Shown here: in pieces, positions 45,559 through 53,592 of the stretch
Layout of the letters: every line of letters starts with the position of its first letter
Numbering within the stretch: position 1 is the stretch's first letter
Source: Ravibacter sp037191015
GTDB taxonomy: Bacteria; Bacteroidota; Bacteroidia; Cytophagales; Spirosomataceae
NCBI GenBank assembly: GCA_037191015.1
Contig: JBBCKD010000008.1
Location: 186,001-250,000 of the forward strand
DNA: 64,000 nucleotides
Direction of reading: 5' to 3'
Translations under genes and position numbers: made by a program
The notes under the pieces: model-generated
What the model was told of the DNA's origin: nothing
The model's database searches: none
Seen by the model: only the letters and a program-made list of their open reading frames with translations

Positions 45559-47199
45559 CTAGTTCCCCAGTTTCGGATTCACATTTACTTCAGATTCGGG
45601 AACGGGCCAGGTTTCGTCCTGTCCTTTCCTGAATTTTTTGGAAGTTACAAACCAGCGGAAGAGCGGATCGGTTTTCTGTGAAGCCGTAGGATAACGCTTT
45701 GAGTCGGGGAAGGCGGCTCCCCAGAAGTCACCCGTGAGTACCTGGTCGGCGGTCCCCCATCTCAGCAGATCCCAGAGCCGGTGGCCCTCGAAAGCGAGCT
45801 CGATCCTTCTTTCCCTGCGGAGTATGGTCCTCAGCTGCTCCGGATCAGTAACCGTTACCGGGGGTAAGCCGACCGACGCCCTGCCCCTGACTTTGTTGAT
45901 GGTTTGATCGAGAAGCTCCCGGGTGATCGTTTTTCCTCCTTCCAGCTCGGCTTCCAGGTAGCTCAGCAGGACTTCCGCATAGCGGATCACCGGGATATCC
46001 CCGCCGTAATCCGTCACCAATCCGCCGGAAAACGATTCATCAAAGAATTTCCGTAAACCGTAACCCGTACGTGTTGCCTGCTTCGAATAGGTTAGCTGGT
46101 CGAGGGAGTTGACGGAATCAGGATGACAGACATATTTTTTGCCTCCGAATGTGCTGCCGTCCCACACGAAGGTATACCTGAACCGGGGGTCCCGGTTTGC
46201 ACCCATGTTCTTGTAGTCGAATTTGGGGCTGTCGTAAGAGAAGGGTGAGCCGTCGTCGAAACCGTATTCATCGGCCAGGCTTCCAAGCGGGTTAAAGAGA
46301 TGCCAGCCCCCCAGCATAGCCGGGTAAGAGTGCTGAGGCATGGCATTGCTGGCCTGTCCGCCCAGGTGCTTGAGGTTGAATATATTCTCCGTACTCATTT
46401 CCCTGGTAGGATTGAACAGCCCGGCATATTCCGGATCGATTGCATTGTCGCCCAGGTCAATGATGGTCCGCCATGCATCGGCTGCTTCCGCGAATTTCTT
46501 CTCGCTTAGCAGGATCCTGCCCAGAAAAGCCAGCGCAGCCTGTTTGGAAGCCCTGCCGTGCTCGGAATCCCCGAGCGCTCCGAACCGCGGCAGGTCTTCG
46601 GCGGCGGCCTTCAATTCTTCTATAACGAAGCTGACAATAGCGGCTTTGCTTTCTTTGTCCACGTTATTGGCCTCATCCGGAGTCAGGGTGCTGGTTACAA
46701 GCGGGACGCTCCCCCAATACTGGGAAAGATAGAAATACTGCGTAGCCCGGATAAACTTAGCCTCGGCGGCCATACGCTTTATCCTGCTTTCGTCCATGGG
46801 CACTTTCCCTATGTTTTGGAGAAAATCGTTACATATCGCAATTCGCTTATAGGACGCTGACCAGTATCCTTTGATCACATCGTTATTGGGCAGCAGCGTT
46901 CCGTTGGTCAGCCTGTTGTAAGTGGAGTTATCTCCTCTTCTGTCATAGGCATTATCTGTAGCGAACTCCAGGTGAATGCTTCCGAAATAAGACCACCAGT
47001 CGTTGGGGACTACACCCGTACCATAAGTAACTCCGCCCCTGTACATGCCGGCAAGCGCGATCATTGTATTGGATTCTGAAGTCCAGAAGTTATCCTGTGC
47101 GAATGCATCGGTAGGAAACTGCCTGAGCTGGTCGTCGCACGAAACGCACGAAATGGCCAGGGCGCCCCACATCATATATTGTTTTATCTTGACTTTCAT
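45559..47199 (-). CDS. SusD/RagB-family nutrient-binding lipoprotein, locus 5
   Basis: 546 residues from ATG 47199, preferred because it puts the leader and lipobox (ISCVSC) at the N-terminus; an upstream frame starts at 47232. SusD blocks include FIRATQYFYLSQYWGSVPLV and the C-terminal RRIELAFEGHRLWDLLRWG. The product ends in a WPVPESEVNVNPKLGN tail. It is 47 bp after susC and 2 bp before a sulfatase gene. Confidence 0.95.
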   Translation of the reverse strand: MKVKIKQYMMWGALAISCVSCDDQLRQFPTDAFAQDNFWTSESNTMIALAGMYRGGVTYGTGVVPNDWWSYFGSIHLEFATDNAYDRRGDNSTYNRLTNGTLLPNNDVIKGYWSASYKRIAICNDFLQNIGKVPMDESRIKRMAAEAKFIRATQYFYLSQYWGSVPLVTSTLTPDEANNVDKESKAAIVSFVIEELKAAAEDLPRFGALGDSEHGRASKQAALAFLGRILLSEKKFAEAADAWRTIIDLGDNAIDPEYAGLFNPTREMSTENIFNLKHLGGQASNAMPQHSYPAMLGGWHLFNPLGSLADEYGFDDGSPFSYDSPKFDYKNMGANRDPRFRYTFVWDGSTFGGKKYVCHPDSVNSLDQLTYSKQATRTGYGLRKFFDESFSGGLVTDYGGDIPVIRYAEVLLSYLEAELEGGKTITRELLDQTINKVRGRASVGLPPVTVTDPEQLRTILRRERRIELAFEGHRLWDLLRWGTADQVLTGDFWGAAFPDSKRYPTASQKTDPLFRWFVTSKKFRKGQDETWPVPESEVNVNPKLGN

Positions 47200-47246
47200 G
47201 TTATAAAAATTAATGAGACTATCAGACGACAAGACTATGCTTACAT

Positions 47247-50200
47247 CTAAAATTTAACATTAAGACCAAATGTGTAGGTAGAAAGAATGGGATAATAGGC
47301 CCCGCCGGTATTGATCTCAGGATCCCAGCCGGGACGGTAGCTACTCCATGTGACCGGGTTTTCAACACTGGAATAGACTCTGACGTGATTGATTTTTAAC
47401 CTGTTGGTCAGGAAAGTCGGTAGGGTATAGCCCAGCTGGATATTTTTCAGCCTGAGGTAAGAAGCATTCAGCACCCAGAAATCAGATATCTGGGTGTTGG
47501 GGGTACCGCTGTTGCTCACTACTTCGAGACGTGGGTACGCAGGGTATCTTACAGGCTGGTCGGGGTTAAACCGGCCTTCCATTTGCCAACGCTGTATATT
47601 GCCCAGGTTGAAGAAGGCTACATCGGCATAGCCGGTCAGCCGTCCCTGTACCCCGGCAATTCCCTGGAGGAATATACCCAGGTCGAACCCGTGGTATTTG
47701 ACATCAAAATTAAAGCCGTAGGTATATTTCGGGATCCTGCTTCCTAAGAATACTCTGTCGTAGGTGGGATCGACCTTGCCATCGGGCACCCCGTCGGGGC
47801 CGCTGATATCCTTATACCGGAAATCCCCGGCCTGGGGTCTCGGCGTAACGGCGGTTTGGGTCGGCCATGAGCTGATATCGTCCTGGTCGAGGAAGACGCC
47901 GTCCGACACATAGCCGTAATACATCTCCATCGGGTAGCCCACAAAAAGATCGGACCCGTTTCCTACCAGGCCGTTGGGCTGGGTCACGTTGCCCAGGCCG
48001 AGCGTCACAACCTTGTTGTTGATAATGGAAAAATTGCCTTTTACCGAATACTGGAGCTTCCGGTAGCTATTCCGGTAGATAGCGTCAAACTCCCAGCCTT
48101 TGTTGGTTGCCTGGCCGGTATTGGTCTCACTGATCAGAACACCCAGAATGGTCGACACGCTGGAGGAAGGCTTGAAGAGAATGTCGGTTGTGTTCCTGCT
48201 GAAATAGGTCACATTTACACCCAGGCTGTTTTTAAAGAACCCGGCTTCGATACCGATATCCGTGGTCTCGGTCGATTCCCACCTGATGTTGGCGTCTTTA
48301 TAGGTCGAATAGGCTGCGCCGGTGGAAATCCCGGTCCCGAAAGCATAGTTCTTGCCGGAATCCAATACGCCCTGGTAGGGATAGTTACCTATATTCTGGT
48401 TACCCAGTATCCCCCACGAAGCCTTAAGCTTCAGATTGGACAGCCACTGGAGGTTTCTCAGGAACTCTTCTTCGGAGATGCGCCATCCGGCGGCAAAAGC
48501 CGGGAATACGGCATACTTGTTGCTGTCGGGAAACCTCGACGAGCCGTCATACCGCAGCGTTCCTTCGAAAAGGTATTTATCGCTTATGTTCAGCTTTAAC
48601 CTCGAAAACAACGACTGTATGGCCCATTCTTCCGCCATCCCGTTAAACTGCTGGTTGTCGGCGCCGCCCATGGACGGGTAGGTGTAGTCATTGCTCGGGA
48701 AATTCTGCCGGTAGCCCGACATCCTGTCAATTATTTGGTTTTCAAAAGCATAGCCGACGAGGAAATCCAGTCTTGTCCGCCCGATATCTTTGGAATATTC
48801 GCCGAGAAACTGTGCGGTTCTGAATATTTCCTTGTCGCGGAATTGATTCAGGTTAGACTGACCGAGGTAAACCTGGTCGTTGAGCTTTTGCGACGACCGG
48901 TAGGAGGCTTGCTCGAGGAAATCGAAGTTATAGCCGCCGATCGCCGAAAAAACAAGCTCTTTGACAGGCTTCCAATCAAGCTTGAAGTTAGTACCGATTC
49001 TTGTTCTCGGGTTTCTCAGGTAGGAAGCCGACGCCAGCCACGATACTGAAGTCCCGCCGCTTTCCGCGCCGATGCCGTAGTCGCCGTTAGAGCCCTGCCC
49101 GAGGAATATGGCCGGGTACCTGACCGCATTCTGGATCAGCTGATCGGTCAGCTCTCCGCCTTTATTGGCAGTAGCCTGGGGTTCGTTCCTTTCGTCGAAA
49201 GAGCCGCTCAGCCTGGTGGTAAGGTAGAAATTCCTGCCCAGGTCGTTTTCCAGGTTCAGCCTGAAGTTGTACCGCTCGTATGAGTTTTTGGGAACAATCC
49301 CTTTCTGGTTGAGATAGCCGGCTGAAAGAAAGTATTTTGTCTTTTCATTGCCACCGTTAAGATTGACGGTATGGCCGGTCTGGAAGCCGTTTCCCGAAAA
49401 AAGCTGCTCCAGGAAGCGAGTGTTGGGGTAGTTGTCAGGATCCGACTGGCTGCGGTACTTGGCAATATCGTCGGCAGTAAAGCTGTTTGTACCTGACGCA
49501 ATATTGTACATCTCGGCGTATTCCCATGAGTTTACAAAATCAGGCAGCTTTGTGGCTTTATTGAAACCGGCGTACCCGTTGTAGGAAATGGAGACTTTCC
49601 CGGTGGCTCCTGTCTTGGTCGTGATCAGCACCACGCCATTTGCCGAACGGGCGCCATATATAGCCGCAGCGGAAGCATCTTTCAGAACAGAAATAGTCTG
49701 TATATCTTCGGGATTGATATCGTTCATATTCCCCGGGATACCGTCTATCAGGATAAGGGCATCGGGCGTAGCGCCGAAAGAACCGACTCCACGTACCCTT
49801 ATGGTACCGGGGTTATCGCCCGGACGCCCGGACCTCACGGTCACCGTAACGCCCGGCATCTGTCCCGTGATGGCGTGCGCGAGCTGGGTTACAGGGCGGT
49901 TTTCCAGCGCTTCCGATCCGATCTGGGCGACGGAACCGATCACGTTCACCTTTTTTTGCTCTCCGTAACCTACCACTACGATTTCCTCAAGGGCTTTCTG
50001 ATCAACCTGCAGCGAGATGTCGAGCAATGTCTGCCTGCCGACGGTCCGCTCAACTGTTGTATACCCGACGAAAGAAAAGACCAGCACGGCATTTTCGTCC
50101 GGAACATTCAGGGCGAATGCGCCCGTTCCGTCCGTGACCGTACCCTGCTGGGTGCCTTTTACCAGGATACTCACACCGGGGAGCCCTTCTCCTTTTTCAT

Positions 50201-50774
50201 CGGTAACCCGCCCGCGAACGGGTATGGTTTCCACGGTAAGCATTTTGATTTTCGATACAAGGGCCGGAGCCCTCCACTCCTGCCCGGTAGTGGTAGTTTC
50301 GCGGGCCGGCATAACAGGGAACTCATCCGGACCGGCATCGAGAGCGCTTTCCGCCTGCATTTTTTTAGGTTTGATCACCACGGTATTCTCAACGATGCTG
50401 AAGCTGTAAGGCTGATTTGCGAACAGGCGGCTCAACACGTCGGGCAGTGATGCGTTCCTGACACGGATATCGACTTTCCCGGCATTTTTCAGAAGATTGC
50501 TTTCATACCAGAAAATAACGCCGCTTTGCTTCCTGATTTCCTTGAATATTTTTTCCAGGGATGCGTTTTTCTCCGAAAGCGAAACTTTCTGTGAATAGCT
50601 TTCGCCAAACACGTGAATACAGGCCAGCAGAATAAAAAAAGAGATGAGCTTGATCTGCATGATGATTTTCTTTTGGGAGGTTCCGGCGAACCGCACCTGG
50701 TCGGAAGACCTTTTCAAGAGATATGAATGGCTCAATTTCGGGGAAAAAGAACCATCGCTAATACAAAAAATCAT
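47247..50774 (-). CDS. SusC/RagA-family TonB-dependent receptor with STN domain, locus 5
   Basis: 1175 residues. The pre-signal extension is 38 residues, then the signal core (MQIKLISFFILLACIHVFG), an STN domain (about 64-132), a carboxypeptidase-regulatory-like domain (about 187-272, GRVTDEKGEGLPGVS), EEIVVVGYGEQKKVN, a plug with SVLKDASAAAIYGARSANG, and a barrel ending in TYTFGLNVKF. Two sulfatases follow in the operon, so a sulfated glycan is the likely substrate (inference). ATG 50774 is kept because its position relative to the antisense box matches the other loci; Met39 is the alternative. Confidence 0.96.
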   Translation of the reverse strand: MIFCISDGSFSPKLSHSYLLKRSSDQVRFAGTSQKKIIMQIKLISFFILLACIHVFGESYSQKVSLSEKNASLEKIFKEIRKQSGVIFWYESNLLKNAGKVDIRVRNASLPDVLSRLFANQPYSFSIVENTVVIKPKKMQAESALDAGPDEFPVMPARETTTTGQEWRAPALVSKIKMLTVETIPVRGRVTDEKGEGLPGVSILVKGTQQGTVTDGTGAFALNVPDENAVLVFSFVGYTTVERTVGRQTLLDISLQVDQKALEEIVVVGYGEQKKVNVIGSVAQIGSEALENRPVTQLAHAITGQMPGVTVTVRSGRPGDNPGTIRVRGVGSFGATPDALILIDGIPGNMNDINPEDIQTISVLKDASAAAIYGARSANGVVLITTKTGATGKVSISYNGYAGFNKATKLPDFVNSWEYAEMYNIASGTNSFTADDIAKYRSQSDPDNYPNTRFLEQLFSGNGFQTGHTVNLNGGNEKTKYFLSAGYLNQKGIVPKNSYERYNFRLNLENDLGRNFYLTTRLSGSFDERNEPQATANKGGELTDQLIQNAVRYPAIFLGQGSNGDYGIGAESGGTSVSWLASASYLRNPRTRIGTNFKLDWKPVKELVFSAIGGYNFDFLEQASYRSSQKLNDQVYLGQSNLNQFRDKEIFRTAQFLGEYSKDIGRTRLDFLVGYAFENQIIDRMSGYRQNFPSNDYTYPSMGGADNQQFNGMAEEWAIQSLFSRLKLNISDKYLFEGTLRYDGSSRFPDSNKYAVFPAFAAGWRISEEEFLRNLQWLSNLKLKASWGILGNQNIGNYPYQGVLDSGKNYAFGTGISTGAAYSTYKDANIRWESTETTDIGIEAGFFKNSLGVNVTYFSRNTTDILFKPSSSVSTILGVLISETNTGQATNKGWEFDAIYRNSYRKLQYSVKGNFSIINNKVVTLGLGNVTQPNGLVGNGSDLFVGYPMEMYYGYVSDGVFLDQDDISSWPTQTAVTPRPQAGDFRYKDISGPDGVPDGKVDPTYDRVFLGSRIPKYTYGFNFDVKYHGFDLGIFLQGIAGVQGRLTGYADVAFFNLGNIQRWQMEGRFNPDQPVRYPAYPRLEVVSNSGTPNTQISDFWVLNASYLRLKNIQLGYTLPTFLTNRLKINHVRVYSSVENPVTWSSYRPGWDPEINTGGAYYPILSTYTFGLNVKF

Positions 50775-50781
50775 AGTTTTG
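50774..50781 (+). promoter_or_regulatory. Candidate -7 box for an antisense RNA against locus 5 susC
   Basis: TAGTTTTG on the plus strand, an exact TAnnTTTG match overlapping the first base of the susC ATG. No clear -33 element. Confidence 0.45.
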
Positions 50782-50785
50782 TATA

Positions 50786-50869
50786 CGTTAGGTGAAATGT
50801 AACAAATAGGACTTTGTGGAATTTGCCCTGACGACAGCCGGGAGTGTTGGTAGCGCTTCCGGCATTTTT
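50786..50869 (+). ncRNA. Predicted cis-antisense RNA over the locus 5 susC leader
   Basis: About 84 nt between the TAGTTTTG box (50774-50781) and the T-run at 50865-50869, complementary to the susC untranslated leader. The box, the 7-nt-loop hairpin and their order are the same as in loci 1, 2, 3 and 6. The proposed role is repression of susC/susD without substrate. The 5' end is approximate and no expression evidence is available. Confidence 0.45.
50837..50869 (+). terminator. Antisense-oriented terminator hairpin in the FecR-susC gap, locus 5
   Basis: GCCGGGAGTG (50837-50846) and CGCTTCCGGC (50854-50863) pair over 10 bp with two G-U pairs and a 7-nt loop, TTGGTAG. ATTTTTA follows on the plus strand; there is no T-run in the sense direction. 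Confidence 0.62.
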
Positions 50870-50899
50870 ATGGGCAGAAGGTTATGTATTGGTTTTGAT

Positions 50900-50920
50900 C
50901 ATATGAATTGCTAATTAAGT
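50900..50920 (-). promoter_or_regulatory. Candidate ECF-type promoter for locus 5 susC
   Basis: Minus strand ACTTAA (50920-50915), 11 nt, then TATG (50903-50900). It resembles the pairs found in loci 1 and 6 with 12-nt spacing and lies upstream of the hairpin in the sense direction. Tentative. Confidence 0.22.
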
Positions 50921-50982
50921 TGAAACCATTAATTTGTTTTGTTTATTTCTTTGGAATTCGCGGAGTTTCCCACCTCTTCAAC

Positions 50983-52149
50983 CTATCGTGTTACAATAAT
51001 CTGTTTGCCTTCTACTTTGAAATGAATACCGCTCGTCTCAAGTATTTGCAGGAGGCTCGACAGCTTTGAATTCCTCGAAATTCCACCGTTAAAAAGCCTC
51101 TCCGGGATGTCGTCCTGGTAAACGACGTCCACGTCATACCAGCGTGCGATCTGCCGCATAATGTCCCTGATGTCGGTATCCCGGAAGAGTATCTGGCCGT
51201 TTTTCCATGCGATCGCTTCTTCCAGGTCGGCATGTTCCGTAACGGTGAGCTTGCCGGTTTTGGTCAGGGCCGACTGCTGGTTGGGCTTGAGAAGGGTTGA
51301 CCCTCCCTTCTGGGCCGAAACCTCGACGCTGCCTTCGACCAGCGTCGTTTTGACCGACAGCTCGTCGTCATAGCCGTTGATATTAAACCGGGTCCCCAGC
51401 ACTTTGACAGTCTGTTTCCCGTTAATGGTTACGATAAAAGGGACCTTATCGGCACCCGGTTTGTCTGAAGCCGCAAAGGGCACAATATCAAAAAAGGCCT
51501 CGCCCCTGAGCTCGACTGTCCGGCTGCGCCCTGTAAAGGTGGTGGGGTACCGGAGCGAAGAGGCGGCATTGAGCCATACCGTGCTTCCGTCGGGCAGGCG
51601 CAGGGAGTATTGCCCTCCCCGGGGTGTGGTGATGACGTTATAGCGGGTTTTTTCCTGCCCCGAATCGGTGGCTTCGTATACGACCATACTATCTTCCTTC
51701 CTGATCCGGACACTCCCGTCGAATTTCAAAAACCCGTTTTGCTGCTCATCCAGCATAACAGACCGGCCGTCGTCGAAGGTAAGCGTCGCTTTGTCGCTGC
51801 CCGGCGGGATGTCGTCTGAGATAGTTATTTCCGCATTATTGACCCGGTGCTGGTACTCACAAAACAAGAGGTAAACACCGTAGCCGGCCGCCACCAGGAT
51901 AAGCGCAGCAGCCACACCGGGTTTCCACCAACGGAGCGGTTTCCGGCGGCGCCTTGCATGAAGAATATTCGACAGGATTTTTTCGCGGTGCTCCGCTTCG
52001 CATTCGGCCGATGTTGGCGGGATAACGGCCGGCAGGTCCTGGTCGCGGTTGTACCAGGCGGAGAACTCTTCCTGTTCTTCGGGCGTAATACTACCTTCCA
52101 GCCATTTCCCGGCCAGTCTTTCCAGCCGCTGTCTGTCGGATGGTGTCAT
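50983..52149 (-). CDS. FecR-family anti-sigma factor, locus 5
   Basis: 388 residues. The cytoplasmic part is followed by a transmembrane helix at about 80-100 (GVAAALILVAAGYGVYLLF), the periplasmic FecR domain (LPDGSTVWLNAASSLRYPTTF, VLGTRFNINGYDDE), and a DUF4974-type C-terminal domain (MRQIARWYDVDVVYQDD). Its sigma factor lies two genes upstream, beyond a small lipoprotein and a strong terminator, so this gene may have its own promoter or depend on readthrough. Confidence 0.94.
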   Translation of the reverse strand: MTPSDRQRLERLAGKWLEGSITPEEQEEFSAWYNRDQDLPAVIPPTSAECEAEHREKILSNILHARRRRKPLRWWKPGVAAALILVAAGYGVYLLFCEYQHRVNNAEITISDDIPPGSDKATLTFDDGRSVMLDEQQNGFLKFDGSVRIRKEDSMVVYEATDSGQEKTRYNVITTPRGGQYSLRLPDGSTVWLNAASSLRYPTTFTGRSRTVELRGEAFFDIVPFAASDKPGADKVPFIVTINGKQTVKVLGTRFNINGYDDELSVKTTLVEGSVEVSAQKGGSTLLKPNQQSALTKTGKLTVTEHADLEEAIAWKNGQILFRDTDIRDIMRQIARWYDVDVVYQDDIPERLFNGGISRNSKLSSLLQILETSGIHFKVEGKQIIVTR

Positions 52150-52206
52150 AAAAAGTACCGTTTATAATAGTAGTACTTTGAACGACGACAATCCCTTAGT
52201 CGGAAG

Positions 52207-52233
52207 AAAAAAAAATGACCTTCCCGGTCACTT
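52207..52233 (-). terminator. Intrinsic terminator between the lipoprotein and FecR genes, locus 5
   Basis: On the minus strand the TGACC and GGTCA arms pair around the loop GGGAA, extended by AAG with three T bases, and are followed by nine T in total (52215-52207). The first arm contains the lipoprotein's TGA stop codon. It should separate sigma plus lipoprotein from FecR and the rest of the operon, fully or partly. Confidence 0.75.
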
Positions 52234-52635
52234 CGGGTACATAAAGCTAGTTTTCTCTATCTTAAGAAAAGAAGTACTGCGACCGATATCGAATGTTTTC
52301 TTATGTCCCTTGTCAAGAAGAAACCCGGGTGATGAGTAGTAAACTCCGCCATCGTCCTCGAAATATACAAAGAGCTGAATAAGATCGTCGTTATCGTTGA
52401 TAGCGATATCTCCTGTGGAAGCGCCTATTGCAAGGGTGCCATAGTTCTTCGCCAGCTTTACCGAAGACCCTTTGTAGATACCGATCATCATTTTTGTAAG
52501 CGGTATTTCCAGCTCGTTCTTGAAGTTGACCGTCGTGCCGTCCTTACCGGGCTTGCCGTCGGGGTCGTCCTCTTTATTGCCGCAGGAAAAGAAAGCAAGG
52601 CTGCACAGCAGCATGAAAGGAATAATTTTTTTCAT
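52228..52635 (-). CDS. Small lipoprotein inserted between sigma and FecR genes, locus 5
   Basis: 135 residues. The leader with lipobox (LAFFSC, Cys18) is followed by GNKEDDPDG and a GKPGKDG stretch, then a beta-rich domain of unknown family. The ATG overlaps the sigma stop (ATGA), so translation is coupled. No similar gene stands between sigma and FecR in the other loci. Its stop lies inside the terminator hairpin. I do not recognise the fold; a periplasmic sensor or accessory of the FecR circuit is one guess. Confidence 0.8.
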   Translation of the reverse strand: MKKIIPFMLLCSLAFFSCGNKEDDPDGKPGKDGTTVNFKNELEIPLTKMMIGIYKGSSVKLAKNYGTLAIGASTGDIAINDNDDLIQLFVYFEDDGGVYYSSPGFLLDKGHKKTFDIGRSTSFLKIEKTSFMYPK

Positions 52636-53243
52636 TTGGATAGGAGGAAAAATGGTTGGGAGTAATGAAGGAGGGCGAGCTTCAGGGAATACAATCCGTT
52701 CCGGAGCGACTTCAGCGCTTTCCCCAGGTGCGCTTCGACGGTTTTTTCGGAAATGCTCAACTCACCTGCAATTTCTTTCTGGGAATAGCCGCTTTCACGG
52801 CTCATCCGGTATATCAGCTGGCATTTTTCGGGTAATGCCGCTACCAGCGCTTCAAGGCGCGATTGCAGCTCTTCAAAGTCCAGCCAGTCCTGGGTAGAAT
52901 TGTCGGAAGTAGAAAACACGTGGGGATTTTCAGCTTCGTACCGGCGTCTCAGATCTTTTCTGGCCAGGTTTTTGATAACCCGGTATTTTACCGAGGCGGC
53001 AAGATAGTTCCCGAGATTGGAAGAAAGCTCCAGCTGGTCCCTGCGCTTCCAAAGCGAAACAAAAATATCCTGTACGATCTCTTCCGCTTCCTCCACGTTG
53101 CCGTCGGTTTTATTGATCGCGACCGTGAGCAGCTTTTTCCAGTACCGGTTGTAAATTTCAGAAAATGCGGCTTCTTCTCCCGACCTGGTCAGGTGGAGTA
53201 GTTCTTCGTCGGAGAGAAGAGGCATTGTCATAGATAAAGTCAA
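52632..53243 (-). CDS. ECF-type sigma-70 factor, locus 5
   Basis: 203 residues. Region 2 includes EAEEIVQDIFVSLWKRRDQ and region 4 includes KEIAGELSISEKTVEAHLG. It is the first gene of locus 5 and overlaps the lipoprotein gene by 4 nt. The C-terminus is hydrophobic (LALLHYSQPFFLLSK), as in other FecR-linked sigma factors. It should act on the susC promoter of this locus. Confidence 0.95.
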   Translation of the reverse strand: MTLSMTMPLLSDEELLHLTRSGEEAAFSEIYNRYWKKLLTVAINKTDGNVEEAEEIVQDIFVSLWKRRDQLELSSNLGNYLAASVKYRVIKNLARKDLRRRYEAENPHVFSTSDNSTQDWLDFEELQSRLEALVAALPEKCQLIYRMSRESGYSQKEIAGELSISEKTVEAHLGKALKSLRNGLYSLKLALLHYSQPFFLLSK

Positions 53244-53275
53244 CCAAAATCTGCGAATGTAACTTTAACGGTAGA

Positions 53276-53283
53276 CAAATGTA
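53276..53283 (-). promoter_or_regulatory. Candidate -7 box of the locus 5 sigma gene
   Basis: TACATTTG on the minus strand, an exact TAnnTTTG match, 32 nt before the ATG, the same distance as in locus 3. Confidence 0.5.
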
Positions 53284-53335
53284 ATTAAATTTATTGTGAG
53301 GAAGGCTGGTATGAAATCTATATTTACAAGGATCG

Positions 53336-53479
53336 CTATTGCCAGCCTTTCAGCAATTTGAAGAAGTCCTCATGATATGTTCCACTAATCGGTATGACCC
53401 GGTCTGCTATCCATATCCTGTTTTTTTCAATGTGCAAAGAATGATCAGTAAATTTAAATCTAATGAACCGCCGTTCGTA
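53336..53479 (-). pseudogene. Remnant of a LytTR-type DNA-binding domain
   Basis: The 347-bp gap between the locus 5 sigma gene and the esterase gene holds no intact gene. On the minus strand one frame reads FIRFKFTDHSLHIEKNRIWI, then ADRVIPISGTYHEDFFKLLK and a stop at 53336. This resembles the end of LytTR domains (KSFI...IEKNRI...IP...Y...FF). The upstream part of the frame does not look like the rest of a LytTR protein and there is no plausible start, so it is likely a decayed fragment. A plus-strand 16-codon frame at 53311 is not supported. Confidence 0.5.
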
Positions 53480-53569
53480 ACATCTTTGGAGGCGGGGTCG
53501 ATCCGCGACATCTGTTGATTGATACCGATATGAATAACAATATCCGGCATGCAGAGCTGTTTTAAGTGG

Positions 53570-53592
53570 AAAAAAAAGCCCGGAACGGGCTC
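53570..53592 (-). terminator. Intrinsic terminator after the esterase gene, locus 6
   Basis: AGCCCG and CGGGCT (minus strand, 53591-53577) form a 6-bp stem with a 3-nt loop, followed by eight T (53577-53570). It overlaps the esterase stop codon and ends the locus 6 operon. Confidence 0.82.

Noticed and set aside
44288..45562. Long open frame (424 codons) on the plus strand
   Set aside because: It lies opposite the sulfatase at 43808-45556, whose product has full family motifs. The antisense translation is rich in Arg, Pro and Gly and has no recognisable motif.
53311..53361. 16-codon plus-strand frame starting like a signal peptide
   Set aside because: Too short, opposite the LytTR remnant, and no Shine-Dalgarno or follow-on frame.
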